Made by a program: the position numbers and the translations under genes. A stretch of 64,000 nt of DNA, taken from NCBI RefSeq assembly GCF_002077945.1, contig NZ_LVYD01000052.1:110627-174626 (forward strand), written 5' to 3'. A model generated the notes under the pieces. That model saw nothing but the letters and a program-made list of their open reading frames with translations, did no database searches and was not told the DNA's origin. Positions 38,093-46,925 of this stretch are shown piece after piece. How positions within the stretch are numbered: the first letter of the stretch is position 1; the number at the start of each line of letters is the position of its first letter. Origin of the DNA: Niastella vici. Lineage in GTDB: Bacteria > Bacteroidota > Bacteroidia > Chitinophagales > Chitinophagaceae.

Positions 38093-39055
38093 ATGAAGTT
38101 ATCACTAGCAATATTACGAGAAGAATTACCCGAATTTGAAAAGCAATTTCATGAGGCGGTAAAGAGCCAGGTCCCGCTCCTGAACCGCATTATGCGCTTT
38201 ATTGTGAACCGGAAAGGGAAGCAATTACGGCCTATGTTCGTACTGCTTTCGGCCAGGCTGTGCGGGCCCGTTAATGATACTACCTACCGGGCAGCCTCCT
38301 TAGTAGAACTACTACATTCGGCTACCCTGGTGCACGATGATGTGGTAGATGAATCGCTGGAGCGCAGGGGATTTTTCTCTACATATGCGCTGTGGAAAAG
38401 CAAGGTATCGGTTTTGGTAGGCGATTACCTGCTGGCCAAGGGCATGCTGCTTTCTCTTGATCATGACGACTACCGCATCTTAAAATTACTGTCAAACGCC
38501 ATCAGGCAAATGAGCGAAGGCGAACTGTTGCAAATGGAAAAAGCGCGGTCGCTCAACTTTGAAGAAGATACTTATTTCGAGATCATTAAAGGTAAAACCG
38601 CCTCCCTGCTGGCCTCGGCCTGCGCCTCCGGCGCCTGGTCTACCTCTCACGACGAAACCATTACCGAAAAAATGCGGGTATTTGGTGAAAAAGTAGGCAT
38701 GGCCTTCCAAATAAAAGACGACCTCTTCGACTATGGCAATGAAGCCGTTGGAAAACCTACTGGTAACGATATCCGGGAAAAGAAACTCACCCTGCCTTTA
38801 ATATACACGTTGCAGCATACCGATGCCGCCACCCGCCGCAAACTGATCTATATTATAAAAAATCAAAATAAAGACCCCGAAAAAGTTCAGGAAGTAATTA
38901 ATGTAGTGAAACAAACCGGCGGTATCAGTTATACTGAGAAAAAAATGTTTAGCTTCAGGGATGAAGCGCTGAACATTTTACAGGGCTTCGATAATCTAGA
39001 AATACGTAACGGTCTTGAAGAACTGGTACGGTATACTACAGATAGAAAGTATTAG
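38093..39055 (+). CDS. Polyprenyl diphosphate synthase
   Basis: A 320-aa trans-prenyl transferase that chains isopentenyl units onto an allylic diphosphate; in this group the product is probably the quinone side chain (octaprenyl or similar), which the sequence alone does not show. First Asp-rich motif LVHDDVVDES (D82, D83, D86), second IKDDLFDYG (D209, D210, D213), and KGKQLRP (41-47) for IPP binding. The residues before the first Asp motif (LLHSATLVH) are small, consistent with a long product. It is followed by recJ. Confidence 0.93.
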   Translation: MKLSLAILREELPEFEKQFHEAVKSQVPLLNRIMRFIVNRKGKQLRPMFVLLSARLCGPVNDTTYRAASLVELLHSATLVHDDVVDESLERRGFFSTYALWKSKVSVLVGDYLLAKGMLLSLDHDDYRILKLLSNAIRQMSEGELLQMEKARSLNFEEDTYFEIIKGKTASLLASACASGAWSTSHDETITEKMRVFGEKVGMAFQIKDDLFDYGNEAVGKPTGNDIREKKLTLPLIYTLQHTDAATRRKLIYIIKNQNKDPEKVQEVINVVKQTGGISYTEKKMFSFRDEALNILQGFDNLEIRNGLEELVRYTTDRKY

Positions 39056-39085
39056 TAAGTAAACATCCACAACCAAAACAGCGGG

Positions 39086-39117
39086 CAATTGACAATGCGC
39101 AGTTGGCAGTTAGTTGG
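39086..39117. repeat. Heptamer tandem repeat upstream of recJ
   Basis: Four consecutive heptads CAATTGA, CAATGCG, CAGTTGG, CAGTTAG run from 39086 to 39113, with a partial fifth. The period of 7 nt matches the spacers at 16532 and 43634. Confidence 0.7.
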
Positions 39118-39160
39118 AATTTATTAATTGAGATTTGGTATTTGTGATTTTTATTATGTT

Positions 39161-40903
39161 ATGTTACAAAAGAGATGGAACATACTAACCGCAGATGATG
39201 ATAAAGTGCAGCAATTGTATGCCGGACTTAAAATACACCCTGTTCTTTGTAAGATTCTTACCCAGCGCACCATAGATAATTACGATAAAGCAAAACAATA
39301 TTTTCGACCTGCATTAGCCGACTTGTATGATCCCTGGCTTATGAAGGATATGCTTAAAGCCGTTACCCGCATTCTTTCAGCATTTGAAGACCAGGAAAAA
39401 ATATTGGTATTTGGTGATTATGATGTTGACGGCACCACCGCCGTATCGTGCATGCTGCAATTTCTGCAAAAAGTGTACACCCCCGAAAAAGTCGACTTCT
39501 ATATCCCCCACCGTTACCGCGAAGGATATGGCGTATCACAAAAGGGCATCAATTATGCCATTGAGAACGGGTTCACCCTTATTATTTCGCTCGACTGTGG
39601 AATAAAATCAGTTGACCTCATTCAAAACGCCCGGGAAAATGGTATCGACTTTATTGTATGCGACCACCATATGCCCGATGACCAGCTACCGCCGGCCATT
39701 GCCATTTTAAATCCCAAACAAAAAGACTGCACCTACCCTTTTAAAGAATTGTGCGGTTGCGGCGTTGGCTTCAAACTCATCACTGCACTGGCCCAGGAGC
39801 TGCAGCTCGATGAATCGGCGCCCTTTGAATACCTCGACCTGGTAGCAACTGCTATTGCTGCAGACATCGTTCCCATGACGGGTGAGAACCGGATCCTGGC
39901 CTTTTATGGCTTGAAGAAGGCCAATGAAAACCCCAACTACGGCATACTGGCACTAAAGCAGCTCAGTGGCGTTCAAAAAGAACTGTTTATCAATAGCCTG
40001 GTATTCATGATAGCGCCCCGCGTAAATGCGGCCGGGCGTATGGATGATGCCCGCAAGGCAGTTCAGATGTTTATTGCCAATACCCCGCAGGAAGCCCTGC
40101 AGTTTGCCGAAATGCTGCATTCAGACAATACCGACCGCAAGGAAGCCGATAAAAATATAACCGAAGAAGCCCTGGCCATTATTGAGAACAACGACATGTT
40201 CAGGACCAGCAAGTCGACTGTTGTTTTTCAATCGCACTGGCATAAAGGCGTGGTAGGCATTGTTGCCTCCCGGCTTATCGATTATTATTACCGCCCTACT
40301 ATTGTACTTACCCAGTCAGGAGAATACGTTGCCGGTTCGGCCCGCAGTGTAGCCGGCTTTAACGTATATGAAGCCATCCATCAGTGCAAAGACCTGTTAT
40401 TAGGGTATGGCGGCCATTTTTATGCGGCCGGCATGACGCTTGCCCTCGATAAGGTGGAAGCATTCCGCGACCGGTTCGAAGAAGTGGTGGCAGCCACCAT
40501 AACCCCCGAATTGCTGACGCCCGAAATAATCATCGATGCAGAAGTGGAATTCAAAGACCTGAAGCAACCCTTCTACAATATCATTCACCAGATGGAGCCC
40601 TTTGGGCCCGAGAACATGCGCCCCCTCTTCGTTGTGCGCAATGTTACCGACTCAGGCTATTCACGCATTGTAAAAGAGCAGCATATCAAATTCTCCCTGC
40701 GGCAGGATAATATCCTGTTTAACGGGATCGGCTTTGGTATGGCTAAAAAGTTCCATTTGCTTGAATCAAAAAAACCGGTAGATGTGGTATTCACCCTGGA
40801 TGAAAATGAGTGGAACAATGAAAAACACTTACAGCTTCGGGTTATAGATTTCAGGTTATCGGAAGATGCTAATAACCTGCAAAAACCTGCAACGGGATCA
40901 TAA
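39161..40903 (+). CDS. recJ: Single-stranded-DNA-specific exonuclease RecJ
   Basis: RecJ degrades single-stranded DNA 5' to 3' in recombination, mismatch and base excision repair. From the ATG at 39161 (MLQKRW) it has 580 aa; a TTG 33 bp upstream is less likely. The DHH metal motifs are DYDVDGTTA (D86, D88, D90), LDCG (D145) and CDHHMPDD (168-174), then the DHHA1 region with GYGGHFYAAGMTL (GGH motif) and a C-terminal OB-fold (about 455-560). Confidence 0.95.
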   Translation: MLQKRWNILTADDDKVQQLYAGLKIHPVLCKILTQRTIDNYDKAKQYFRPALADLYDPWLMKDMLKAVTRILSAFEDQEKILVFGDYDVDGTTAVSCMLQFLQKVYTPEKVDFYIPHRYREGYGVSQKGINYAIENGFTLIISLDCGIKSVDLIQNARENGIDFIVCDHHMPDDQLPPAIAILNPKQKDCTYPFKELCGCGVGFKLITALAQELQLDESAPFEYLDLVATAIAADIVPMTGENRILAFYGLKKANENPNYGILALKQLSGVQKELFINSLVFMIAPRVNAAGRMDDARKAVQMFIANTPQEALQFAEMLHSDNTDRKEADKNITEEALAIIENNDMFRTSKSTVVFQSHWHKGVVGIVASRLIDYYYRPTIVLTQSGEYVAGSARSVAGFNVYEAIHQCKDLLLGYGGHFYAAGMTLALDKVEAFRDRFEEVVAATITPELLTPEIIIDAEVEFKDLKQPFYNIIHQMEPFGPENMRPLFVVRNVTDSGYSRIVKEQHIKFSLRQDNILFNGIGFGMAKKFHLLESKKPVDVVFTLDENEWNNEKHLQLRVIDFRLSEDANNLQKPATGS

Positions 40904-41141
40904 CAGGAAAATGCTCATACGGGCCTTGTTTTTATGAACATTCGTTTGCATTTGCTGCCCATTCTGTGTTTCAGGCATTGATAATGAGGCAATATGCGTT
41001 AACAATCCATCCCCACAAAAGGTTTACCGTTTAAAATTTTATGGTACAATAATATTTTCGGCGTTAGTAGTTTGCCATTATTATAATATTTTTACTATCC
41101 ACCCACAGGGTTGGTTTTCACTTGCTACCAACGTAGATTGT

Positions 41142-42029
41142 ATGAAAAATAACCAGGCACTGATACCGGTATATGATATGGCCGCCTGCATTCCGGGCAC
41201 CAACTTCATTATTAAAAAAACAGAAGGTAATTCTGTACCATCTTATATGGCCATCCCGCATCGCCATACTGATTACAAGATCAGTTTTTTGCAGGAAGGC
41301 GAAGTAACGCATTATACCGACTTTGAAAAATATACCATCAAAGCACCCGCATTATTGATGCTGGCGCCCGATCAGGTACACCAGCAAACAGGCAATTCCT
41401 ATTATAAAATGATGCACATCTCCTTTAACAAGGAATTCCTGCTTACCGAAACTCAGGGTGTTCTTGCCTGTTGGGAATGCATGTTCAGCCAGGTGGTATT
41501 ACCGGTTATCAATCCCGAACAAATGCAGGAGATAACTGTTTATCTCGATTTAATGTACCAGGAGTTCAGGGATAACAAACCACAGAAAGGTGTTATCCTT
41601 AAAAACCTGTTGAATGCATTTATCATCTGCGCCGGCCGCCTGGTGAATTGCAAAAATGAAACAGTGGTCACCAATGTGGTGAATATGGACTACTCACAAA
41701 ACCGCATCGTACGTCAATTCAAATCACTTATAGATGAAAACTTTGTAAACTCTACCCAGGTAACGCAATATGCCGATATGCTGTATGTTACCCCCGGCCA
41801 TTTAAATGACCTCATAAAAACTGTTACCGGTAAAACTGCTAAACAAATTATCGACGAAAGACGAATACTGGAAGCTAAACGGCTTTTATTCTGGGGCGAA
41901 CATTCTGTAAAAGAGATCGCCGGCCGCCTGAACTTTGAAGATGACGCTTATTTCAACCGTTTCTTCAAAAAACATACAGGCAATACGCCTGCCCTGTTTC
42001 AAAGACAAATCCGGGAAAAGTACAATTAA
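41142..42029 (+). CDS. AraC-family transcriptional regulator
   Basis: A 295-aa regulator with an N-terminal cupin-like ligand domain (about 25-140; PHRHTDYKISFLQEGEVTHY, LMLAPDQVHQ) and a C-terminal AraC double helix-turn-helix (about 195-290; YADMLYVTPGHLNDLIKTVTGK and VKEIAGRLNFEDDAYFNRFFKKHTG, quoted in part: DDAYFNRFFKKH). It lies upstream of, and in the same direction as, the RND efflux operon, with about 330 bp between, so it probably controls that operon (inference). The ligand is unknown. Confidence 0.93.
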   Translation: MKNNQALIPVYDMAACIPGTNFIIKKTEGNSVPSYMAIPHRHTDYKISFLQEGEVTHYTDFEKYTIKAPALLMLAPDQVHQQTGNSYYKMMHISFNKEFLLTETQGVLACWECMFSQVVLPVINPEQMQEITVYLDLMYQEFRDNKPQKGVILKNLLNAFIICAGRLVNCKNETVVTNVVNMDYSQNRIVRQFKSLIDENFVNSTQVTQYADMLYVTPGHLNDLIKTVTGKTAKQIIDERRILEAKRLLFWGEHSVKEIAGRLNFEDDAYFNRFFKKHTGNTPALFQRQIREKYN

Positions 42030-42355
42030 TCCCCCAATAAGGTAAATTATTGGCTCCTCAATCGTTATTACTTTTACGGGATGATTTTAATGGGCAGGTT
42101 ATATGATAAAAGCTTAGTATTACCCAACAGCATGGCAACAGCTACCTGTTAATTTATTGCATTCTTCAATACCTATTACTCTCCGGAACCTGGAATCGTT
42201 CACGTACCCAACGCCAACTGATCCCGGTATACTGCTCCGCATCTGAACCTGCGCACAAGCTGCGCGCCGTAGTCTTATCGCAGTACGCGATCTGCTTGCC
42301 TTTAACGATTTATTGTATGTCTATTAAACCATGTATGATGAAACCTTTAGATAAC
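42030..42355. promoter_or_regulatory. Spacer between AraC gene and efflux operon, candidate operators
   Basis: It holds a weak hairpin after the AraC gene (CCAATAA / TTATTGG, 42034-42053) and two short inverted repeats close to the operon start: GCGCA-caagc-TGCGC (42251-42265) and ATCGC-agtac-GCGAT (42277-42291). These may be operator sites for the AraC regulator. No gene is visible. Confidence 0.4.
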
Positions 42356-43513
42356 ATGAAGACCAATTACAGCTGGGTTAAGTTACTTACAGCTATCAGT
42401 GTTGCAACAGTCTTGTATAGCTGCAGCAACACCTCAGCAACCCCCGGAATGCCGCAACAAGCTATGGCATTACCCGTAGTACCCGTAACCACCACGACGG
42501 CAACTACTTTTAGGGAATACCCTGCATCACTCGAAGGAAAAGTGAATGTTGAGATAAAACCTCAGGTGGAAGGTTATCTTGAAAAGATCTTTGTTGATGA
42601 AGGCGCCTGGGTAAAAACAGGGCAGCCTCTCTTCAGGATCGACGCCCGTATGTACAATGAAGCATTGAACACAGCGAACGCGAGCCTGCTTGCAGCCAAA
42701 GCCAATGTGGCCAAAGCAAAAGTAGATGTAGACCGCCTCGTTCCGCTCGTAGAGAACAAGGTGATCTCTGATGTGCAGCTTAAATCGGCCCAGGCCGTTT
42801 ACGATGCAGCAGTAGCTGCTGAAGCGCAGGCAAAGGCTGCCATCGCCAACGCACAGATCAACATTGGTTATACCCTTATAAGAGCTACCGCCAATGGATA
42901 CATCGGCCGCATACCTTTTAAAGCAGGCGCTCTTGTTACAAAGAGTGATGCCCTTACTGTACTGTCAGACATTCATGAAATGTATGCGTACTTTTCATTG
43001 AGCGAACCAGACTTTATTGCGTTCAAGAACCAGTTTGCCGGCAACTCAATTGAGGAAAAAGTAAAACAGGTTCCACCTGTTGAACTGGCGCTGGCCGACA
43101 ACAGTATTTACCCCGTAAAAGGAAAGCTCAGCACTATCGAAGGACAATTCGATAAAACAACCGGTGCTATCAGCTTCCGCGCTACTTTCTCTAACCCCGG
43201 CGGTATACTGCGTACCGGCAATACCGGAAAGGTTCGCATTCCCCAACAATTTAATGATGCGCTTATTGTGCCCATGGAAGCCACCTTCGATGTACAGGAT
43301 AAAGTGTTCGTGTTTGTTGTGGGCGACAGTAATAAAGTGGCCAGCAGGCCCATCACCGTTACGGGTAAAACCACCAACTATTACTTTGTAAAAGATGGGG
43401 TGAAAGCCGGTGACAAGATCGTATTCTCAGGGGTAGGTAACCTGCAGGATGGTATGGCAATAGTGCCCCAGCCAATGTCTGCAGACAGCTTGTTGAAAGC
43501 GAAACCTCTTTAA
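42356..43513 (+). CDS. RND efflux periplasmic adaptor (membrane fusion) lipoprotein
   Basis: The adaptor of a tripartite drug/solvent efflux pump (AcrA/MexA type), linking the inner-membrane permease and the outer-membrane channel. From the ATG at 42356 (MKTNYSW) it has 385 aa, with a lipobox (VLYSC, C23); ATGs 18-39 bp upstream are possible. A biotinyl-lipoyl-like hairpin (VEIKPQVEGYLEKIFVDEGAWV, in part VEIKPQVEGYL) flanks a coiled hairpin (about 85-150), with beta-barrel and C-terminal domains following. First gene of the operon. Confidence 0.94.
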   Translation: MKTNYSWVKLLTAISVATVLYSCSNTSATPGMPQQAMALPVVPVTTTTATTFREYPASLEGKVNVEIKPQVEGYLEKIFVDEGAWVKTGQPLFRIDARMYNEALNTANASLLAAKANVAKAKVDVDRLVPLVENKVISDVQLKSAQAVYDAAVAAEAQAKAAIANAQINIGYTLIRATANGYIGRIPFKAGALVTKSDALTVLSDIHEMYAYFSLSEPDFIAFKNQFAGNSIEEKVKQVPPVELALADNSIYPVKGKLSTIEGQFDKTTGAISFRATFSNPGGILRTGNTGKVRIPQQFNDALIVPMEATFDVQDKVFVFVVGDSNKVASRPITVTGKTTNYYFVKDGVKAGDKIVFSGVGNLQDGMAIVPQPMSADSLLKAKPL

Positions 43514-43633
43514 TTCACGAAGTAGAAAGTAAGATGCATGTAGCCAGAGAGCGCCCCTCTCTGTCTGTAGGGAGTTCTTGTGCCTGATAAGCCTTTTTTG
43601 CATCCTGCTTCTTACCTCATCCTTCTGAATGCT

Positions 43634-43661
43634 GACATCAGACATCAGAATCAAATTCAAA
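43634..43661. repeat. Short heptamer repeat before the permease gene
   Basis: GACATCA occurs twice in tandem (43634-43647), followed by GAATCAA and ATTCAAA, again with a 7-nt period. Confidence 0.55.
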
Positions 43662-43671
43662 TTATTCACTC

Positions 43672-46600
43672 ATGTTAAGAAGATTTATTGAAAGACCGGT
43701 TCTGTCAACGGTAGTTTCTATCATTCTGCTTTTATTAGGCGGGCTGTCGTTGTTTACATTGCCAGTTACGTTGTTCCCCGACATTGCGCCACCAAGCGTA
43801 CAGGTAACAGCCCTGTATCCCGGCGCCAATGCCGAGGTGGTTGCCCGTTCGGTGGCCACCCCGCTGGAAGAAGCGATCAATGGAGTGGAGAACATGACCT
43901 ATATGACCTCCAACTCCAGTAACGACGGTAGTATGACGCTTACCGTTTATTTCAAACAGGGAACCAATCCTGATATCGCATCGGTAAACGTGCAGAACAG
44001 GGTATCAAAGGCCGTAAGCCAGGTACCTGCCGAAGTGGTGCAGGCGGGTATTTCAACCCAGAAAGTACAGAACAGTATCATCATGTTCGTGGCGCTCAGC
44101 AGCGACGACAAGAGTAAATACGATGAGCTGTTCCTCGAAAACTATATCAAGATCAACCTTATCCCTGCCATACAACGTGTACCCGGTGTAGGTCAGGCCC
44201 TGGTTTTTGGTACCAAGGATTACTCCATGCGTATCTGGCTGAAGCCCGACCGGCTTACCGCCAATAACCTGAGCCCCCAGGATGTACTGAGCGCCATCAG
44301 GGATCAGAACCTGGAAGCCGCCCCTGGCCGTTTGGGTCAAAGCAGCAAGGAAGTATATGAATACGTTTTGAAATACAAGGGTAAGTTGAACCAGGGCGAA
44401 GAATATGAGAACATGATCATCAAGGCCAATTCCGATGGTTCCATGCTTCGCCTGAAAGATGTGGCCCGTGTTGAATTTGGTTCCTATACCTATTCAACCA
44501 ACGCCCGTATGGATGGCACCCCGGTATCGGGTTTTGCCGTGTTCCAGACAGCCGGTTCAAACGCCAACGATATCCTGAAAGAATGTGAACGCCTGCTGAA
44601 GGATTTTGAGAAAACCCTGCCCAAGGGACTCAAAACCACCATCATGTACAACTCGAAGGAGTTCCTCGATGCCTCTATTGACCAGGTAACAGAAACCCTG
44701 GTGATCGCCTTCATACTGGTGTTCATTGTGGTATTCATATTCCTGCAGGATTTCCGTTCAACCCTTATCCCGGCCATTGCCGTTCCTGTGGCCATCATTG
44801 GTACCTTCTTCTTCATGCAGTTGTTCGGCTTTACCATCAACCTGCTTACGCTGTTTGCGTTGGTACTGGCAATTGGGGTGGTAGTGGATGACGCCATTGT
44901 GGTAGTGGAAGCGGTGCACTCGAAAATGGAACGAACGAACCTGCCGGCAAGGGTAGCCACCGTTCAGTCGATGAGCGAGATCTCGGGCGCCATCATCTCC
45001 ATTACGCTGGTAATGGCTGCGGTGTTCATTCCCGTAGGCTTTATGCAGGGCCCGGCCGGGGTGTTCTACAGGCAGTTTGCCTTTACGCTGGCCATCGCCA
45101 TCCTTATTTCAGCCATCAATGCGTTAACGCTGAGCCCCGCATTGTGTGCCCTGTTCCTGAAGAACGAGCATGCAGGCGAAGGTGAGCATGCCCGCAAAAA
45201 AGGCTTTATGAACCGTTTCTATGCCGGTTTCAATGCAGGCTTTAACGGTATAACCAACAGATACATACGCAGCCTGAAATTCCTGGTACGCCGCAGATGG
45301 GTGGCAATAACTGCCCTCGTGCTCATCGCCGCCGGCGCCTTCTTCCTGGTGAAAAAAGCCCCCACCGGCTTCATTCCCACAGAAGACCAGGGTTTCGTAC
45401 TGTTTGCAGTTAACACACCGCCCGGTAGCTCACTCGAAAGAACGCATGAGGCTACCCTGAAAATAGACAGCATCATTCAGCAGGACCCGGCCTACAACCA
45501 CCTGTATGTGATCGATGGGTTGAACTTCATCAGCAATGCGAACGCATCGCCTTATGCAGCCGGCTTTATGCGGTTGAAGAATTATGATGAACGAGGCCCC
45601 GTGAAGAACCCTGATCAAATTGCCGCCGGACTTATCGGAAAAGTAAGCCAGGTGAAAGGCGCCAACGCCTTCTTCTTCAACTTCCCTACCGTACAGGGTT
45701 TTGGTAACGTGAGTGGTTTTGAGTTCATGTTGCAGGACCGCACCAACGGCCCGCTCGATAAACTGGGTGGAACCGCCTGGCAGTTCATTGGCGCATTGAT
45801 GCAAAGACCCGAGATTGGATTCGCCTTTACCACCTTTGCCGCCGGTAACCCGCAATACACCATTGAAGTGGATTATGCAAAAGCCAAACAGCTGGGTGTA
45901 TCGGTAAGCGAGCTCATGCAAACCATGCAGATCTACTACGGTAGTAGCTTCGTCACCGACTTCAACCGGTTTGGTAAATACTATCGCGTAATGGCGCAGG
46001 CCGATGTGGCATTCCGTGCCGATATCAACTCGCTGCAGGGAATATACGTAAAGAACAACCGCGGCGAAATGGTTCCAGCCAATACCATGGTGAACCTGAA
46101 ACGCGTGTATGGTCCTGAAACCGTAACCCGCAACAACCTGTTCAACGCCGTTACCATCAACGGTTCGCCCAAACCAGGTTTCAGTACGGGTGATGCCATC
46201 AAGGCCATTGAAGAAACCGCTAAAAAGGTATTGCCCAGAGGTTATTCTTACGAATGGACGGGCGTAACCCGCGAAGAAATTAAAACCGGTAACCAGCAGG
46301 CCTTTATCTTCCTGCTGAGCGTACTGTTCGTTTACTTCCTGCTGGCCGCCCAGTATGAAAGTTACATTCTGCCGCTGGCAGTGATCTTAACGGTTCCAAC
46401 CGGTGTATTGGGTGTATTTGCCTTTATTGGTTTTGCCGGTATCGACAATAACATCTATGTGCAAATCGGTTTGATCATGCTGGTAGGTCTGTTGGCGAAG
46501 AACGCGATCCTGATCGTAGAATATGCTGTACAACGCAGAAGAAGCGGTATGGGACTCATTGATGCGGCACTGGAAGCCTCGCGCTTGCGGCTTCGCCCCA

Positions 46601-46851
46601 TCCTCATGACCTCCTTTGCCTTCATTGTAGGTCTGTTACCACTGGTTTTCACGCATGGCGCTTCGGCACTCGGTAACCACTCCATTGGTGTAAGTGCTAT
46701 TGGCGGTATGCTTACCGGGGTAATACTCGGCGTGTTCCTGATCCCTGTGCTGTTTGTGATCTTCCAGTATCTGCAGGAAAAGGTTCAGAAGAGGCCGGTG
46801 TTCGACCAAACAAATTTGCCAGATGCTGAAATCGCAGCTGCAAAACATTGA
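43672..46851 (+). CDS. RND efflux permease, HAE1/AcrB type
   Basis: A 1059-aa proton-driven inner-membrane transporter, about 12 membrane helices with two large periplasmic loops, the full AcrB length. The N-terminus MLRRFIERPVLSTV is typical. The proton-relay Asp pair is in GVVVDDAIVVVEAV (TM4, about residue 405), and VTALYPGANAEVVARSVATPLEEAI (in part YPGANAEVVA) and the repeated GLLAKNAILIVEYA in the second half are family signatures. The substrate is not predictable from the sequence alone, but it is probably amphiphilic drugs. It lies between the adaptor and outer-membrane genes. Confidence 0.96.
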   Translation: MLRRFIERPVLSTVVSIILLLLGGLSLFTLPVTLFPDIAPPSVQVTALYPGANAEVVARSVATPLEEAINGVENMTYMTSNSSNDGSMTLTVYFKQGTNPDIASVNVQNRVSKAVSQVPAEVVQAGISTQKVQNSIIMFVALSSDDKSKYDELFLENYIKINLIPAIQRVPGVGQALVFGTKDYSMRIWLKPDRLTANNLSPQDVLSAIRDQNLEAAPGRLGQSSKEVYEYVLKYKGKLNQGEEYENMIIKANSDGSMLRLKDVARVEFGSYTYSTNARMDGTPVSGFAVFQTAGSNANDILKECERLLKDFEKTLPKGLKTTIMYNSKEFLDASIDQVTETLVIAFILVFIVVFIFLQDFRSTLIPAIAVPVAIIGTFFFMQLFGFTINLLTLFALVLAIGVVVDDAIVVVEAVHSKMERTNLPARVATVQSMSEISGAIISITLVMAAVFIPVGFMQGPAGVFYRQFAFTLAIAILISAINALTLSPALCALFLKNEHAGEGEHARKKGFMNRFYAGFNAGFNGITNRYIRSLKFLVRRRWVAITALVLIAAGAFFLVKKAPTGFIPTEDQGFVLFAVNTPPGSSLERTHEATLKIDSIIQQDPAYNHLYVIDGLNFISNANASPYAAGFMRLKNYDERGPVKNPDQIAAGLIGKVSQVKGANAFFFNFPTVQGFGNVSGFEFMLQDRTNGPLDKLGGTAWQFIGALMQRPEIGFAFTTFAAGNPQYTIEVDYAKAKQLGVSVSELMQTMQIYYGSSFVTDFNRFGKYYRVMAQADVAFRADINSLQGIYVKNNRGEMVPANTMVNLKRVYGPETVTRNNLFNAVTINGSPKPGFSTGDAIKAIEETAKKVLPRGYSYEWTGVTREEIKTGNQQAFIFLLSVLFVYFLLAAQYESYILPLAVILTVPTGVLGVFAFIGFAGIDNNIYVQIGLIMLVGLLAKNAILIVEYAVQRRRSGMGLIDAALEASRLRLRPILMTSFAFIVGLLPLVFTHGASALGNHSIGVSAIGGMLTGVILGVFLIPVLFVIFQYLQEKVQKRPVFDQTNLPDAEIAAAKH

Positions 46852-46867
46852 TAAATTAAAGATCAGC

Positions 46868-46903
46868 AGTGTACCGGCCTGCCGGCAGGCAGGCCGGTAC
46901 ACT
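46868..46903. repeat. GC-rich 16-bp palindrome between permease and channel genes
   Basis: A perfect 16-bp stem (AGTGTACCGGCCTGCC, 46868-46883, with 46888-46903) and a 4-nt loop GGCA. Its core CCTGCCGGCAGGCAGG is a word I recall in Bacteroidota intergenic DNA. No T-tract follows, so it is more like a REP-type element or RNA stabiliser than a terminator. Confidence 0.8.
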
Positions 46904-46925
46904 CAATAACCTAAATAAGGAGATA

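Noticed and set aside
45430..45921. 163-aa minus-strand ORF inside the RND permease gene
   Set aside because: It lies wholly antisense to an obvious AcrB-type gene, has no recognisable motif and is explained by codon bias of the gene on the other strand.
46869..46925. Upstream start for the TolC-like gene
   Set aside because: It would translate the 16-bp palindrome and place 19 residues before a clear lipoprotein signal peptide.
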